Source: Cryptomeria japonica
Lineage: Eukaryota > Streptophyta > Pinopsida > Cupressales > Cupressaceae
DNA length: 64,000 nt
Direction of reading: 5' to 3'
NCBI RefSeq assembly: GCF_030272615.1
Contig: NC_081409.1
Span: 203,857,949 to 203,921,948, forward strand
Below, one piece after another: positions 36,046 to 46,710 of this stretch. The notes under the pieces are model-generated. The model ran no database searches, was not told the origin of the DNA, and saw only the letters and a list, made by a program, of their open reading frames with translations. Numbering within the stretch: the first letter of the stretch is position 1; each line of letters opens with the position of its first letter. The position numbers and the translations under genes were made by a program.

Positions 36046-36671
36046 GTGGCATCTAACATCAATTTTGTACAACCTAAAATTTCGTTTTTCATGGGTAAGA
36101 ATTATGATAATTGAGCCATAAAAATGATGACTTTATTTTGGTCTCAAGGGTTGTTAGATATTGTTGTAAAAGGATTTTCAAAACCAAATGATGAGTATGT
36201 ATTAAATGATAATCAAAGAAGAGAACTCCAAAAAAATAGAGAAAGAGATGGAAAAGCTTTGCAGTTTATATAAATAGGTATGGAAAAGTTGATTTTTGAA
36301 AGAATTAAAAATTCATTTTCAGCTGAAAATGCTTGGGAGATATTAGAAACTAAATATAAAGGTACATCTAAGGTTAAAATAGCTCAGTTGGAAGCACTTA
36401 GAAGAGACTTGGAAAATCTTCAAATGAAAGATTCAGATTCAGTAGATCAATTTTTAGCTCATGTCATGAATGTTGTTAACCAAATTAGGCTAAATGGTGA
36501 TGAGTTATTAGATCAGAGGGTTGTAGAAAAGATTCTCAGAAGCTTTCCAAGCAATTTTGATAGTGTTGTGATAACCATTGAGGAGACTAAAGATCTATCA
36601 AAATTATCTATAGATGAATTGTTTGGATCTTTGTTACTTCATGAATGCAGGGTAAACATAAATAACAATAC
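36046..36671 (+). pseudogene. Copia gag, N-terminal part (interrupted)
   Basis: One frame from about 36046 (GTG in the place of a start) reads NFVQPKISFFMGKNYDN, then from 36280 MEKLIFERIKNSFSAENAW, TKYKGTSKVK, LQMKDSDSVDQFLAHV, LRSFPSNFDSVVITIEE and LSIDELFGSLLLHE. This is the classic Copia UBN2-type gag. Stops near 36112 and 36273 disable it. It is interrupted at 36671 by the nested LTR element, and the frame resumes at 43302 after one target copy is discounted. Confidence 0.85.
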
Positions 36672-37465
36672 TGTTGGTATATGAACACTCAATGAGACAT
36701 TGAAGGTGATTGAAGGTTTTGTCATTGATGGCAACCTTACAATCCTATGGCACTGGCAAGGCACTTCACTGGCATCAGCAGAACACACTCTACATCGGCA
36801 CTCAGAACACCGGCACCGGCACAAAGAAAACAAGTATACCGGCACAGAGGCCGACAGGATTTTTGACATAATATATTTCGTTTATTATTGAAAAACTTTG
36901 TAAGCCGACTTGATATCATTGTAAAATGACTTGTATTTATAAGAAGTCATTGTAGGACATTTTGTAAGATGATGAATGGGATGAAATATTATTAGGCAGA
37001 CCTATTATGCAAAATATAGGTTAAGGGGTATATGTAAAGAACAGAGCAGCAACCGGTACTGAATCTGGCATTGAAGATGCTATTGTAAAGCAGTACAAGT
37101 TATTGGATTTGTATAATCCACATTGTAAGTCAGTGAGACTTCCAATGAGCAGTGAGCTCTAGGCACTTGGCCTTCCTGCATGTGCAGGCCCCCCTATTGT
37201 AAGTAATATTCTCTTATTGGCCAGTAAGAAAATATTGTGGGTCACAAATCCCACCGAGGTTTTCCCCACACCGGGTTTCCTCGTTAAATCATTGTGTTAT
37301 GGTGTGATTTTCATGTGGTTGTTTTCATTTCTGTTTATTGCATTATTTCTTGCATACCGGTACACAATTATATTATGCTCTACATGTTTTAAGTTGAGAA
37401 ATTCTAAATACCGGTTAGATACTGATTCACCCCCCCCCCTCTCAGTATCTGTGGGAATCCTAACA
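36672..37465 (+). repeat. 5' LTR of nested element (794 bp)
   Basis: Starts TGTTGGTATATG and ends CCTAACA. The TATA-like TATTTATAAG near 36934 is TATATATAAG in the 3' LTR. It has a poly-C run near the end (about 37430) and ACCGGCAC-like reiterations at 36795-36860. Confidence 0.93.
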
Positions 37466-37467
37466 AT

Positions 37468-37479
37468 TGGTATTAGAGC
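37468..37479 (+). promoter_or_regulatory. Primer-binding site of nested element
   Basis: TGGTATTAGAGC, two bases after the LTR, one mismatch from the initiator tRNA-Met complement. Confidence 0.85.
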
Positions 37480-37536
37480 TTGGTCCTCTATTTTCAGAAG
37501 CCTAACAGCTTGAGGAAGATCTTGACACCGGTAAAG

Positions 37537-38693
37537 ATGGAAAATCTGATGAAGCAACTTGAAGCAGCTCTCTCAAACTATGATTCGGAAAAATTGAAAA
37601 ACATAAAACTTGAAGATGATCTAAAGGCAGCTCGGGATATAATCCAAGCACTTCAAGAGAATCTCACCATTGCAAGAAACAAGAGAAGAGAACTTTGTGA
37701 AAATTGCAATTTGAAAATGATGAAAAAGAATCTCTTAATGATATGATTGGCAAACTAAAACAAGAAAAAATGGCATCAAAGAATGAAATGTAGGATATGA
37801 CTATGAGATTTTGTAAGGAAATTGAAGATAGAAAGAAGAATGAGGAAGAATTGACTAGAAGACTGAATGATGCTGAAAATACAAACACAAGACTTAGCTA
37901 TGAAAATGACTTATTGAAGACATATCTGATGCATACACAGAATGACTCAAATGAACTCATGAGACAGAAAAAAATCTTGGAAAGAGAATTGGCAACTGCA
38001 AATCAACATAAAGACAAATTCAAGAAAAGCTCAGAAGAACTTGGTGACTTATTGAAAAATCAGAAACCTAATGGTGACAGAAATGGACTTGGCTTTGAAG
38101 TTGGTGAAAGCTCCGGCACTGGAAACACTCAAGATCACAGCAAACCGGTAAGACAACCTAATGCTTATATGTTCAATGACAAATGCTTTAATTGTAACAA
38201 GTATGGTCATAGAGCAAATCAATGTAGATCTAGGAATTATCAGAATATCAACACACCCACCGGTCAATGTTCAAAATGCAACAAAGTTGGTCATGACTCT
38301 GAAAATTGCAGAATGAATGTAAGATGTTATATTTGTGGAAGATTTGGACACCTATCTAATCAATGCAGAACTCAAACCGGCATAGGCTATGGCAAAGCTA
38401 TTCAAAAGAATAATGTAACTTGTTATGCATGTAACAAGATTGGGCATATTGCAAAATTCTGTAGAAGCAAAGGATCACCGACAAACAATAAAAGTGCTAG
38501 CTTGAAAGGGAAAGAAAAGGTTGATGAAGTCAAGCAAGAATTCTCAAAACAATGGATTAGGAAAGCAGATCTAAATGTTGGGAATACTCCTCCACCGGTA
38601 GAACCAATCAACACCCCTCCGATGGGACAGAGTGATGCTTCACCGACAGGACAAAGTAGTACTCCATCAGCAAGAAGCTCTTCATCAAATTGA
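37537..38693 (+). pseudogene. Coiled-coil protein with four CCHC zinc knuckles (element ORF1)
   Basis: The likely start is the ATG at 37537 (MENLMKQLEAALSNYD). A one-base loss near 37717 and a TAG near 37791 interrupt it, then 37797-38693 is open. The total would be about 385 codons. Residues about 1-170 are Lys/Glu-rich heptad-like coiled coil. Four knuckles follow between 38184 and 38462: CFNCNKYGHRANQC, CSKCNKVGHDSENC, CYICGRFGHLSNQC and CYACNKIGHIAKFC. The C-terminus is Pro/Ser/Thr-rich. Knuckles suggest RNA binding as in a nucleocapsid, but the usual Copia capsid (UBN2) domain is absent. With two lesions it is probably inactive here. Confidence 0.8.
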
Positions 38694-38999
38694 AGAAAGT
38701 TTCTCAGAGGGTTTAGCAATCTAATGACACATGTGCTATTTTTCCCTCGGTTAAAGTGAGAAGTTAAAATTACTTCTATACCGGCAGACAATGTTAAGTG
38801 ACTACTTAACCGACATTCATTAAATGTGGTAGATGGCAAAATAGACATTATAAATATGAGGTTTTAGCTCCATTTCACTTCACTGTGAATTCAAACACCT
38901 GAAGAGTGCGAAATCCCCAGAGCAAAGGCATTTCACAACGAATAAGCAAAGGATTTCAAGCACTCATCCACCCTAAGGCAGAAAGAGGTATTTATCATC

Positions 39000-41900
39000 A
39001 TGGCATCCACTTCTGCACTTGAATACATAGCAAACCCTACTGTGGTCGAGGTTATAAAACACCCTAGGCCCGTTTTTCAACTAGTTCCCGAAATAGCAAA
39101 GAAGGATGATACTGCAGGTGCTTTTTCCCAAATCCCTAAAGGAGTTGTTTATGCTGAAGACCCCAGAATTTACATCCATTGCAACATAGAGGAATTAGGT
39201 GATGAAGAGATTAAAACCATGTTTAAAACTGTCATATGTGATGCTTCCGGTAATGTAAAAGATGAACACAAAATTGTTGAAACCCTAGGATTTACAAAGA
39301 TCCTTAGCATTCCTGAATTCCCCAAGGATGTGATTAGGATAGTCTTAAGCAGGGTTCATGGAGAATTTTTTTGGCTAGATGCAATCCACAAAATCACCAA
39401 AGAAGTTGTCAAGGTAGTGACAGGGTTACCCTCAACCGGTAAAAGGCCAGACAAAACCAAGAAGGTCTCAAATGACCTAGTTATTAGTTTAACTGGTGCT
39501 ACATCTAATAAAAGGTCCTTAAGAGTAAATGATGTAACCGACACCAATATAAGGTTTGTCAGCATGATATTAGGTTATAAGGCAACTCATGCAAACCAAC
39601 TCAACTCAGTTTCAAGTTTGTGCATTAAAAGTGCTTATGACATGATCACTGATAATGCAAAGATTGATATATGTGAGTGGTTGAAGGACGAATTAATTGA
39701 CAACTTAGGCAAGATTAAGAAGGACAAGAAAGGAACTTTTAGGTTTGGAAATCTGCTAGTATGTCTGATGCTACATATAACCAAATAGGTTCCTGGCATA
39801 GGCTAAAAGGAACTTGGATATGATATACCGGTAGGTAAACAGTTAACTGAACTATTCAACAATATGGGAGAAGATAAGGATCAGAATATCCAAGACTATT
39901 TCCAAGCACTTAAGGCCAAAATGAAGAAAAGAATCAGATTGTCACAAAAGATTGTTGACAAATACAAGAAAGAAATCTATTTTGTGATTAAAAAGGATGA
40001 GATCTGGATGGAAGCAGTCATCCCTAGGACAGTTTGGGTAACAGAAATGGGTTATGAGATAGATGACCTAATCATTGAAACATATGCTAAAGCACTTCTA
40101 GAAGCACCCAGAGAACCTGAAGAAAAAGTCTATGGTAATGCTGAGACCATAGAGAGTCAAATTCAATCAAAGAAGAATTTCAAAAAGGTTGAAGCTGTTG
40201 TGAGAAGAGGTTGTAGAAAAGCAAAGGCAATAAAAGAAGATGTACTTAAGAAAACTGGCATCAGTGAGGCTGAGTTAGAAACACTTGAACCTGAAACTCA
40301 CCTATCACCGGTAGGCACATCTTCAGAGAATGACATGCCTACAACCTTCAAGAGAGTTGTAAGGAAAAGAGACCCCTCACTGGCAACCACACCCTCACCT
40401 AGGAGGACAAGACAAAAGCAACAAGTAGCAAGATCTCCGGTAAAGAAAACTACACCAAAGAAAAAGTTAACACCTAAGAAGAAGAAGAAAACAAATCAAG
40501 ACATGGCCCCTCTAGACAAACTACTAAATGAAATCACAGAGGAAGGCAAACTAAAGAATGTAAAGAAAATGAATGAACTTTTACTGTAGGTGAAAAAGAA
40601 CAAATGGAAAACAGTGTTATTTTGCATATGGATATATACAAGAAATTTTTGTTGGAAGTGGTAGAGGAATTACTTGAAGAATTGTTTAAAAGGTTAGAAG
40701 CAAGGAGACAAGCAGTAGTAGAACTTGACAAGAAAATCAAGGTAGAAAAAATACTTGTTGTATACCCAGTGAACTCACCCAAGGAAATTGATGATTTAAT
40801 TGCTGAAGCCAACCAGTCAGTATTTTCTACTGCACACCGGCACATTGCACTAATGGTTGGAAGAGTCAATGAGGTGACTGAGGAAATAGAGAATGGACGG
40901 GATATCTTCCTAGTGGAAAAGGAAAAATAGGAAGAATACATGAGCTCCAAACCTATAAAGGTATATCAGAAGGAAAGAGACAAGGGTAAAGGTAAAGTTG
41001 GTGGACCACCTAGTATCAAAGTCAAAGACAACTTACCCCCACCTCCTTTTATTACTCCATCGGTAACAATAAGAACAACAACAACTACAGATGATCAACC
41101 GGTAGTTGAACGTATGGATGTAGAGGATGTCAATCCTAATCTTGAATTTTTATATACAGTAAATGTTGATAAACAAAAGATCAACATTGTGGTAGACCAA
41201 GATTCAATTGATAAGACTAAAATGACTAGTGAGCCACCGATAGCCGAGCAGACTGATAACACTCAAAAGAAACCGGCAGATGATAACACAGGGGAATAGG
41301 TAGAAACTCAGACAGAGATAGAGCAACCAACAAAGCAACAAACTGGAACACCATCAGAGACACAAAATGAGTAATAGGCTCTGAAATAGAAACAGGAACA
41401 CAATCATGTGGAAACAAGGAAACCGACAATTGGAGAAGTAGATAGACCATTGCTTAAGGAAATGCAAACACAAACAGACCTACCAGAGGTCAATACAAGC
41501 TTGGTTACTTCCACCACCAGTGGTATTCAGAATGTTGGATCCTCATCAGCAGGTTTTAAAGCAACTAATGTGACTGAAGTACTCTTAGATTCAATCAAGA
41601 GGATAACATATTGCAGCTCTCAAGCCTATAAGGCTATAGATGATACTATTCCAATTTTGAAGAGATTAGCTCCTAACTGTAACATAGACAATAAGGATTC
41701 ACTAAGTCAAATTGAAATTTTGTCAAAATATATCAATGAAAACATAGTAACAATTGAGGAAGAGGCATTAAAGGATAAAATGGAAATTAAAAGACAAAAA
41801 TTCTTTGAAAATCAAATAAAGAAGTGTACAAGTAAATTTGACACACTTCTACCGGAATTATGTAATCTACTAAAAGAGTTCAAAACCTTGTATAGTGAAG

Positions 41901-42191
41901 TATGTAAGACAAATCTACTAACAGCTGATATAGATAAACATATGAGCAAGGCACAAGATCAAATAAATAGACTTGCAGACAGTTTTGTGAACTCACCTGA
42001 TACACTATCAGTTTTTGAAAAATAGATAACAAATTTTGAGGATGAGATACTAAAGTTGGGAAGAGAAAAAGAGAGAATAGTGGATAAAGCAAAAAGTTTA
42101 AGGCTAAGATTAAGTCCAAGATTGGTCTATCTAATATTTATGCGGAAGGAGATATCTGAGGCACTTGTACAGGGTCAAAGGACACCGACAT
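39000..42191 (+). pseudogene. Long unassigned reading frame of nested element (ORF2)
   Basis: Starts at the ATG at 39000 (MASTSALEYIANP). In-frame stops at 39786-39788 and 39813-39815, one frameshift near 40590 and later stops (about 40930, 41300, 41372, 41390 and 42025) split what reads as one protein of about 1,060 codons, ending at a TAA near 42189. Residues 1-290 look globular (PRPVFQLVPEIAKK, HKITKEVVKVVTGLP, RFGNLLVCLMLH). A lysine-rich segment, PVKKTTPKKKLTPKKKKK, lies near 40430-40490, then acidic, Pro/Thr-rich and helical parts follow. I do not recognise it. The globular part has a distant flavour of plant mobile/transposon-associated domains, which is only a guess. Confidence 0.6.
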
Positions 42192-42515
42192 AACACTTGC
42201 AACAACTCACTGGTACAGTCCAGAGGACAGAGACAACTATCAGAGATAGTAAAAAGTTTATGGAGAGCATAAACTTAATTTTGGCAGATCTATTTCAAAT
42301 TGTAACTTCCCAGTTACAAGGTTGAAACTACAAACTCTACTGACATCTTGACAACCTTTGTCATTGATGCCAAAGGGGGAGTAGAGGTATGAGAAAATTC
42401 AAATATCACAGAGATCACATGCTTAGGGGGAGCACACATTTTTGGTAACATTTTTGGACTCCACATTTTTTGAATAACACTTTTGAAATTTCTCATGAGT
42501 GTTGCCATCAATGCC

Positions 42516-42526
42516 AAAGGGGGAGA
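42516..42526 (+). promoter_or_regulatory. Polypurine tract of nested element
   Basis: AAAGGGGGAGA one base before the 3' LTR; the expected second-strand priming site. Confidence 0.88.
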
Positions 42527-42527
42527 T

Positions 42528-43296
42528 TGTTGGCATATAAACACTCAATGAGACATTGAAGGTGATTGAAGGTTTTGTCATTGATGGCAACCTTAGAATT
42601 GTATGGCACCGACAAGGCACTTCACCGGCATCAACAGAACACACTCTACACCGACACTCAGAACACCAACACCGACATAGAGGCTGACAGGATTTTTGAC
42701 ATAATATATTTTGTTTATTATTGAAAAACTTTATAAGCCGACTTGATATCATTGTAAAATGACTTGTATATATAAGAAGTCATTGTAGGACATTTTGGAA
42801 GATGATGAATGGGATGAAATATTATTAGGCAGACCTATTATGCGAAATATAGGTTAAGGGGTATATGTAAAGAACGAAGCAGCAACCGGTACTGAATCTG
42901 GCATTGAAGATGTTATTGTAAAGCAGTACAAGTTATTGGATTTGTATAATGCACATTGTAAGTCAGTGAGACTTCCATTGAGCAGTGAGCTCTAGGCACT
43001 TGGCCTTCCTGCATGTGCAGGCCCCCCTATTGTAAGTAGTATTCTCTTATTGGCTAGTAAGAAAATATTGTGGGTCACAAATCCCACCGAGGTTTTTCCC
43101 ACACCGGGTTTCCTCGTTAAATCATTGTGTTATGGTGTGATTTTCATGTGGTTGTTTTCATTTCTATTTATTGCATTATTTCTTGCATACCGGTACACAG
43201 TTATATTATGCTCTGCATGTTTTAAGTTGAGAAATTCTAAATACTAGTTAGATACTGATTCACCCCCCCCTCTCAGTATCTGTGGGAATCCTAACA
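42528..43296 (+). repeat. 3' LTR of nested element (769 bp)
   Basis: Starts TGTTGGCATATA and ends CCTAACA, followed by the AATAC duplication. It lacks about 23 bp present in the 5' LTR within the ACCGGCAC repeat zone and has a shorter poly-C run. Its TATA box (TATATATAAG, about 42767) is better than that of the 5' LTR. Confidence 0.93.
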
Positions 43297-43301
43297 AATA
43301 C

Positions 43302-43637
43302 TTCATTGGAGAATGCATTCAAGATATAGATGACATTTGGTAGAGGCAGGGCAAGAGGAAATCCAATATTTAGAGGAAGAGGAAGAGGAAGAACCAATTA
43401 TGAAAGAGAAGGCACAAGTAGTCTAGATCCAAGAGAAAGGATAAATCAAAGCTTCAATTCTAGAGGACGCAATAATAATCAGTCATCACAAAGGTATGAC
43501 AAATCTAATGTTCAGTGTTATTACTGCAAGAAGTATAGACACTTTGCAAATGAATGTCGAAAGAAACAAGCAGATATGGGAAAGCAAAATGCAATTTTTT
43601 TCTAAGAGTAGTTCAGGGTCTTTGTTCATTGCATGCC
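43302..43637 (+). pseudogene. Copia gag, C-terminal zinc-knuckle part
   Basis: Continuation of the gag at 36046-36671 beyond the nested insertion. It contains a Gly/Arg-rich RGRGRGR tract and one CCHC knuckle CYYCKKYRHFANEC near 43520-43560, the nucleic-acid-binding end of Copia gag. Copia similarity stops near 43637, where Gypsy pol sequence begins, so the Copia protease, integrase and RT are missing. Confidence 0.8.
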
Positions 43638-44098
43638 ATCATCAATATTGATTGAGCTGACACAATCAATGAATATCAGCACTGAAGAGGCAACTAAGAC
43701 CATATACCTGGCTGAATCATTGACAAATCAAGAGAGACCAAATTTCACCAATTTCTTCAAAGAAAAGAAAAACAATTTTGCTTGGTCATATGTCGATATG
43801 TTAGTGATAGATCCATATTTAATCATGCACCATCTCTCCATAGACCCCATAATTAAGCCAGGAAAGCATAAGCTAAGAAAGATGCATCCACATGTGGCAC
43901 TTCTAGTCAAAGCATAACTAAAAAAAAATACTAGATGTAGGATTCATCCGGTCGATTGACTATGCAGAATGGATTTCCAACATTGTACCCATATCAAAAC
44001 TAGACAATAGCATTCACATATGCACAAATTTCAGAGATCTCAATAAGGCTTGTCGGAACGATGAGTTTCCTTTACCCAGTATAGACACAATTGTGGAC
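43638..44098 (+). pseudogene. Partial Gypsy RT, duplicate copy 1
   Basis: About 461 bp starting ATCATCAATATTG and coding NISTEEATKTIYLAESL, FFKEKKNNFAWSYVDM, DPYLIMHHLSIDP and KLRKMHPHVALLVK, the region upstream of and at the start of a Gypsy RT. It is repeated as copy 2 from 44135 after a 36-bp spacer. Copy 1 stops after the IDTIVD motif. Confidence 0.8.
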
Positions 44099-44134
44099 TT
44101 AACAGAAAAGATCAAAATATTGATTATCATGAAG

Positions 44135-45060
44135 ATCATCAATATTGATTGAGCCAACACAATCAATGAATATCAGCACTGAAGAAGCAACTAAGACCAT
44201 ATACCTAGCTAAATCATTGACAGATCAAGAGAGACCAAATTGCACCAATTTCTTCAAAGAAAAGAAAATCAATATTGCATGGTCATATGCTGATATGTCA
44301 GGGATAGATCCATATTTAATCATGCATCATCTCTCCATAGATCCTAGAGTTAAGCCGGTAAAAAAAAAGTTGAGAAAGATGCATCCACATGTGGCACTTC
44401 TAGTCAAAGAATAATTAAAAAAACTACTACATGTAGGATTCATCTAGTCGATTGGCTATGCAGAATGGATTTCCAACATTATATCAGTATCAAAACCAAA
44501 CAATAGTATTCACATATGCACAAATTTTAGAGATCTCAATAAGGTTTGTCTGAAGGATGACTTTCCTTTACCCAATATAGACACAATTGTGGACATAAAA
44601 ACACGACATGCCATGTTATCACTCATGGATGGTTTCTCAGGCTACAATCAGATCAAAATAGAACCCTAAGACCAAGACAAAATAACTTTTACGTTCCTGT
44701 GGGGTACCTATTATTGGAATGTCATGCCTTTTAGATTGAAGAATGCAGGGTGACCTATCAACTTTCCATGACCACAATCTTCCACGAAATGATGCACATA
44801 TTCATGGAAGACTATGTAGATGACTTACTGGCAAAATAATTCACAAGGAAAGGACATTTAGAAATCCTAGATAAAATCTTTCAGCTATTGGATAAATTCA
44901 ATGTAAGGCTAAATCCGAAGAAGTGTGTATTTGAAGTAACATTAGGCAAACTACTAGGATACATAGCATCGGAAAAAAGCATCGAGGTAGATCCAGCAAA
45001 GTTACAAGAAATCATGGAGATGTCACTGCCTAGAAACATCAGCTAATTAAGATTGCTACA
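44135..45060 (+). pseudogene. Gypsy reverse transcriptase (copy 2, continues)
   Basis: Repeats copy 1 for about 460 bp, then continues into the RT palm: DFPLPNIDTIVD, MLSLMDGFSGYNQIKI, a TFLWGTYYWNVMPF block, and the catalytic YVDD at 44813-44824 in HIFMEDYVDDLLAK, followed by LNPKKCVFEV and a GKLLGY motif. Several frameshifts and stops. In an active element it would copy RNA into DNA. Confidence 0.85.
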
Positions 45061-45668
45061 AGGAAGGTTTCAATCCATCAGAAGAATCATCTCGCAACTA
45101 GTCAACATATGTCTACCTTTAACTCATTTACTACACAACGATGTTCCTTTCAAATGGGAGGTAAAAATGTGAAGAAGTCTTTGATTAGTTAAAGTAATAT
45201 CTGATGAATCCACTTATATTGGTACTGCCACTAACATAAAAAACACTTCTTTTATACATGTCAGCAACCGAGGTATGATTGGGAGCTTTGCTAGCACATG
45301 AAGATTCAACAGGCAAAGAAAGGGTTGTTTACTGCATCAACAAAACATTGAGTGGTTATGAACTTAACTACACATTCATTGAAAATATTTGTTTAGCTGT
45401 AGTGTTTGCATCTCAAAAATTGTGGAACTATATGTTATCCCACACAATCAAACTCATAGCAAAGTAGATCCATTGAAATATCTACTCAGCAAGGTTGCCC
45501 TAAAATGTAGACTAGCAAAGTGGGTAACATGATATTAAGTGAGTTTGACATTCAATACATGGATAGAAGAGACATCAAGGGCCAAGTAATAGCAGATCAA
45601 CTAATTAAAGCACCATTACAAGATAATCATCTGATGCATATTGAATTCCTGAATATGGATATCCAAGC
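45061..45668 (+). pseudogene. Gypsy RNase H domain
   Basis: RT connection and RNase H: FKWEVKCEEVFD, LLLYMSATEV (Glu where Asp is usual), GALLAHED, RVVYCINKTLSGYELNYTFIENICLAVVFASQKLWNYML, then PLKYLLSK, LAKWV and SEFDIQYMDRRDIKGQVIAD. It degrades the RNA strand during reverse transcription. Broken by several stops. Ends at the TSD of the miniature LTR element. Confidence 0.8.
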
Positions 45669-45673
45669 AGTTA

Positions 45674-46536
45674 TGATGCAGTTAAGTTAGGGAGATCCAA
45701 TGAAGGACATCCCCATCTTGCAACCTATAACACAAAAACACCATGCAAGATACCGGTAACCGATTCACACAACACAAGATATAACCGGGAAATAGAAAGA
45801 GCAATTCTTATATTAGTTTATGAATTACATATGCCCTCAGGCGTTACACATGCTGGACCATAACCCAGGATTACAAAACATTTCTCACAACTCAAATCTA
45901 TGATCTAGATATCATCTGCTCAACAATTCAACCTCTGGTAACAGTCTGCATTGTTCTGCACTAATTTGGACCTCAGTCCCTCTGGACTTCAGTCTCCTTA
46001 GACCATAAATCTCTCTGGAAACTAAATCTACTCTAGTTCTCTTCTTCCTCGAACTTGTGTCCAAACTTCCTATTTATACCATTTGCAAGCCTCAACAACT
46101 AAATCAAGTCAGCCAAAGATCATCTAGTTCATGATGAAACATGCAAACAATAATATGTTAGCCCAAATCACCAAGAACATCTTCAAAGTGCATATAACTT
46201 CGTGTGGGCCTCCAGAAACATCGGTCAAACCCAAAACAACATCTCCCAATGATCAGCAAGTTATGGAAACCATATGCAACCCAATTCCGCTTCGCTCCAC
46301 ACACTACAAGACCAACCGGTAAGAATACACCAACACCAGACGAATACCGGAATCGATATCTCACCGGGATCAAATCCAATGCCATGAATCTCGAATATGA
46401 TTAAGACAATGACCTCAAGGTGATAAACCCAAATCCACAATGCTAAATTCTCAAACATGAAGAAATGCAATGATCTCCAAGCAACTCCACTACTAACTAC
46501 TTGAACCGATTGAACTACTCTGGTGCTCCTGCATCA
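45674..46536 (-). repeat. 3' LTR of TRIM-like element
   Basis: In plus orientation it begins TGATGCAGTTAAG and ends GCTCCTGCATCA; homologous along its whole length to 46711-47588. Confidence 0.88.
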
Positions 46537-46690
46537 GACTCTTGGGGTTAATTGAAAAGTGAGTCCCATCACTTGATCTAGTTCGGCGATCTGTTAGTAG
46601 GTACTTACAACTGCCTTAGGGGTTCAGTGGTCTGAACAAGTCTTCAAGCTGCCAGTTCACAATCATCTCTTCCTCCGACAATAGGTTCAT

Positions 46691-46708
46691 AACCAACTCT
46701 GATACTAA
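46691..46708 (-). promoter_or_regulatory. Primer-binding site of TRIM-like element
   Basis: The minus strand reads TTAGTATCAGAGTTGG next to the LTR; it shares GTATCAGAG with the initiator tRNA-Met complement. This sets the orientation. Confidence 0.65.
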
Positions 46709-46710
46709 TT

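Larger units (their letters stand above)
36672..43296 (+). mobile_element. Complete non-autonomous LTR retrotransposon, nested in Copia gag
   Basis: Two LTRs (36672-37465 and 42528-43296) in direct orientation, a PBS, a polypurine tract and perfect 5-bp target duplications AATAC (36667-36671 and 43297-43301) define a full element of about 6.6 kb. Inside are two protein regions only: a coiled-coil and zinc-knuckle frame (37537-38693) and a long unassigned frame (39000-42191). No protease, RT, RNase H or integrase signature is present in any frame, so mobility would depend on another element, presumably an initiator-Met-primed Copia-type one. By eye the LTRs differ at about 34 of about 765 positions, some four in five being transitions. 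Confidence 0.92.

Noticed and set aside
36639-37557. Minus- and plus-strand open frames within the nested LTR
   Set aside because: They span LTR sequence and the poly-C run, are repeated in the 3' LTR with disruptions, and match no protein.
46131-46470. Short open frames on both strands near 46.2 kb
   Set aside because: They fall in one LTR of the TRIM-like element and are not preserved in the other LTR.
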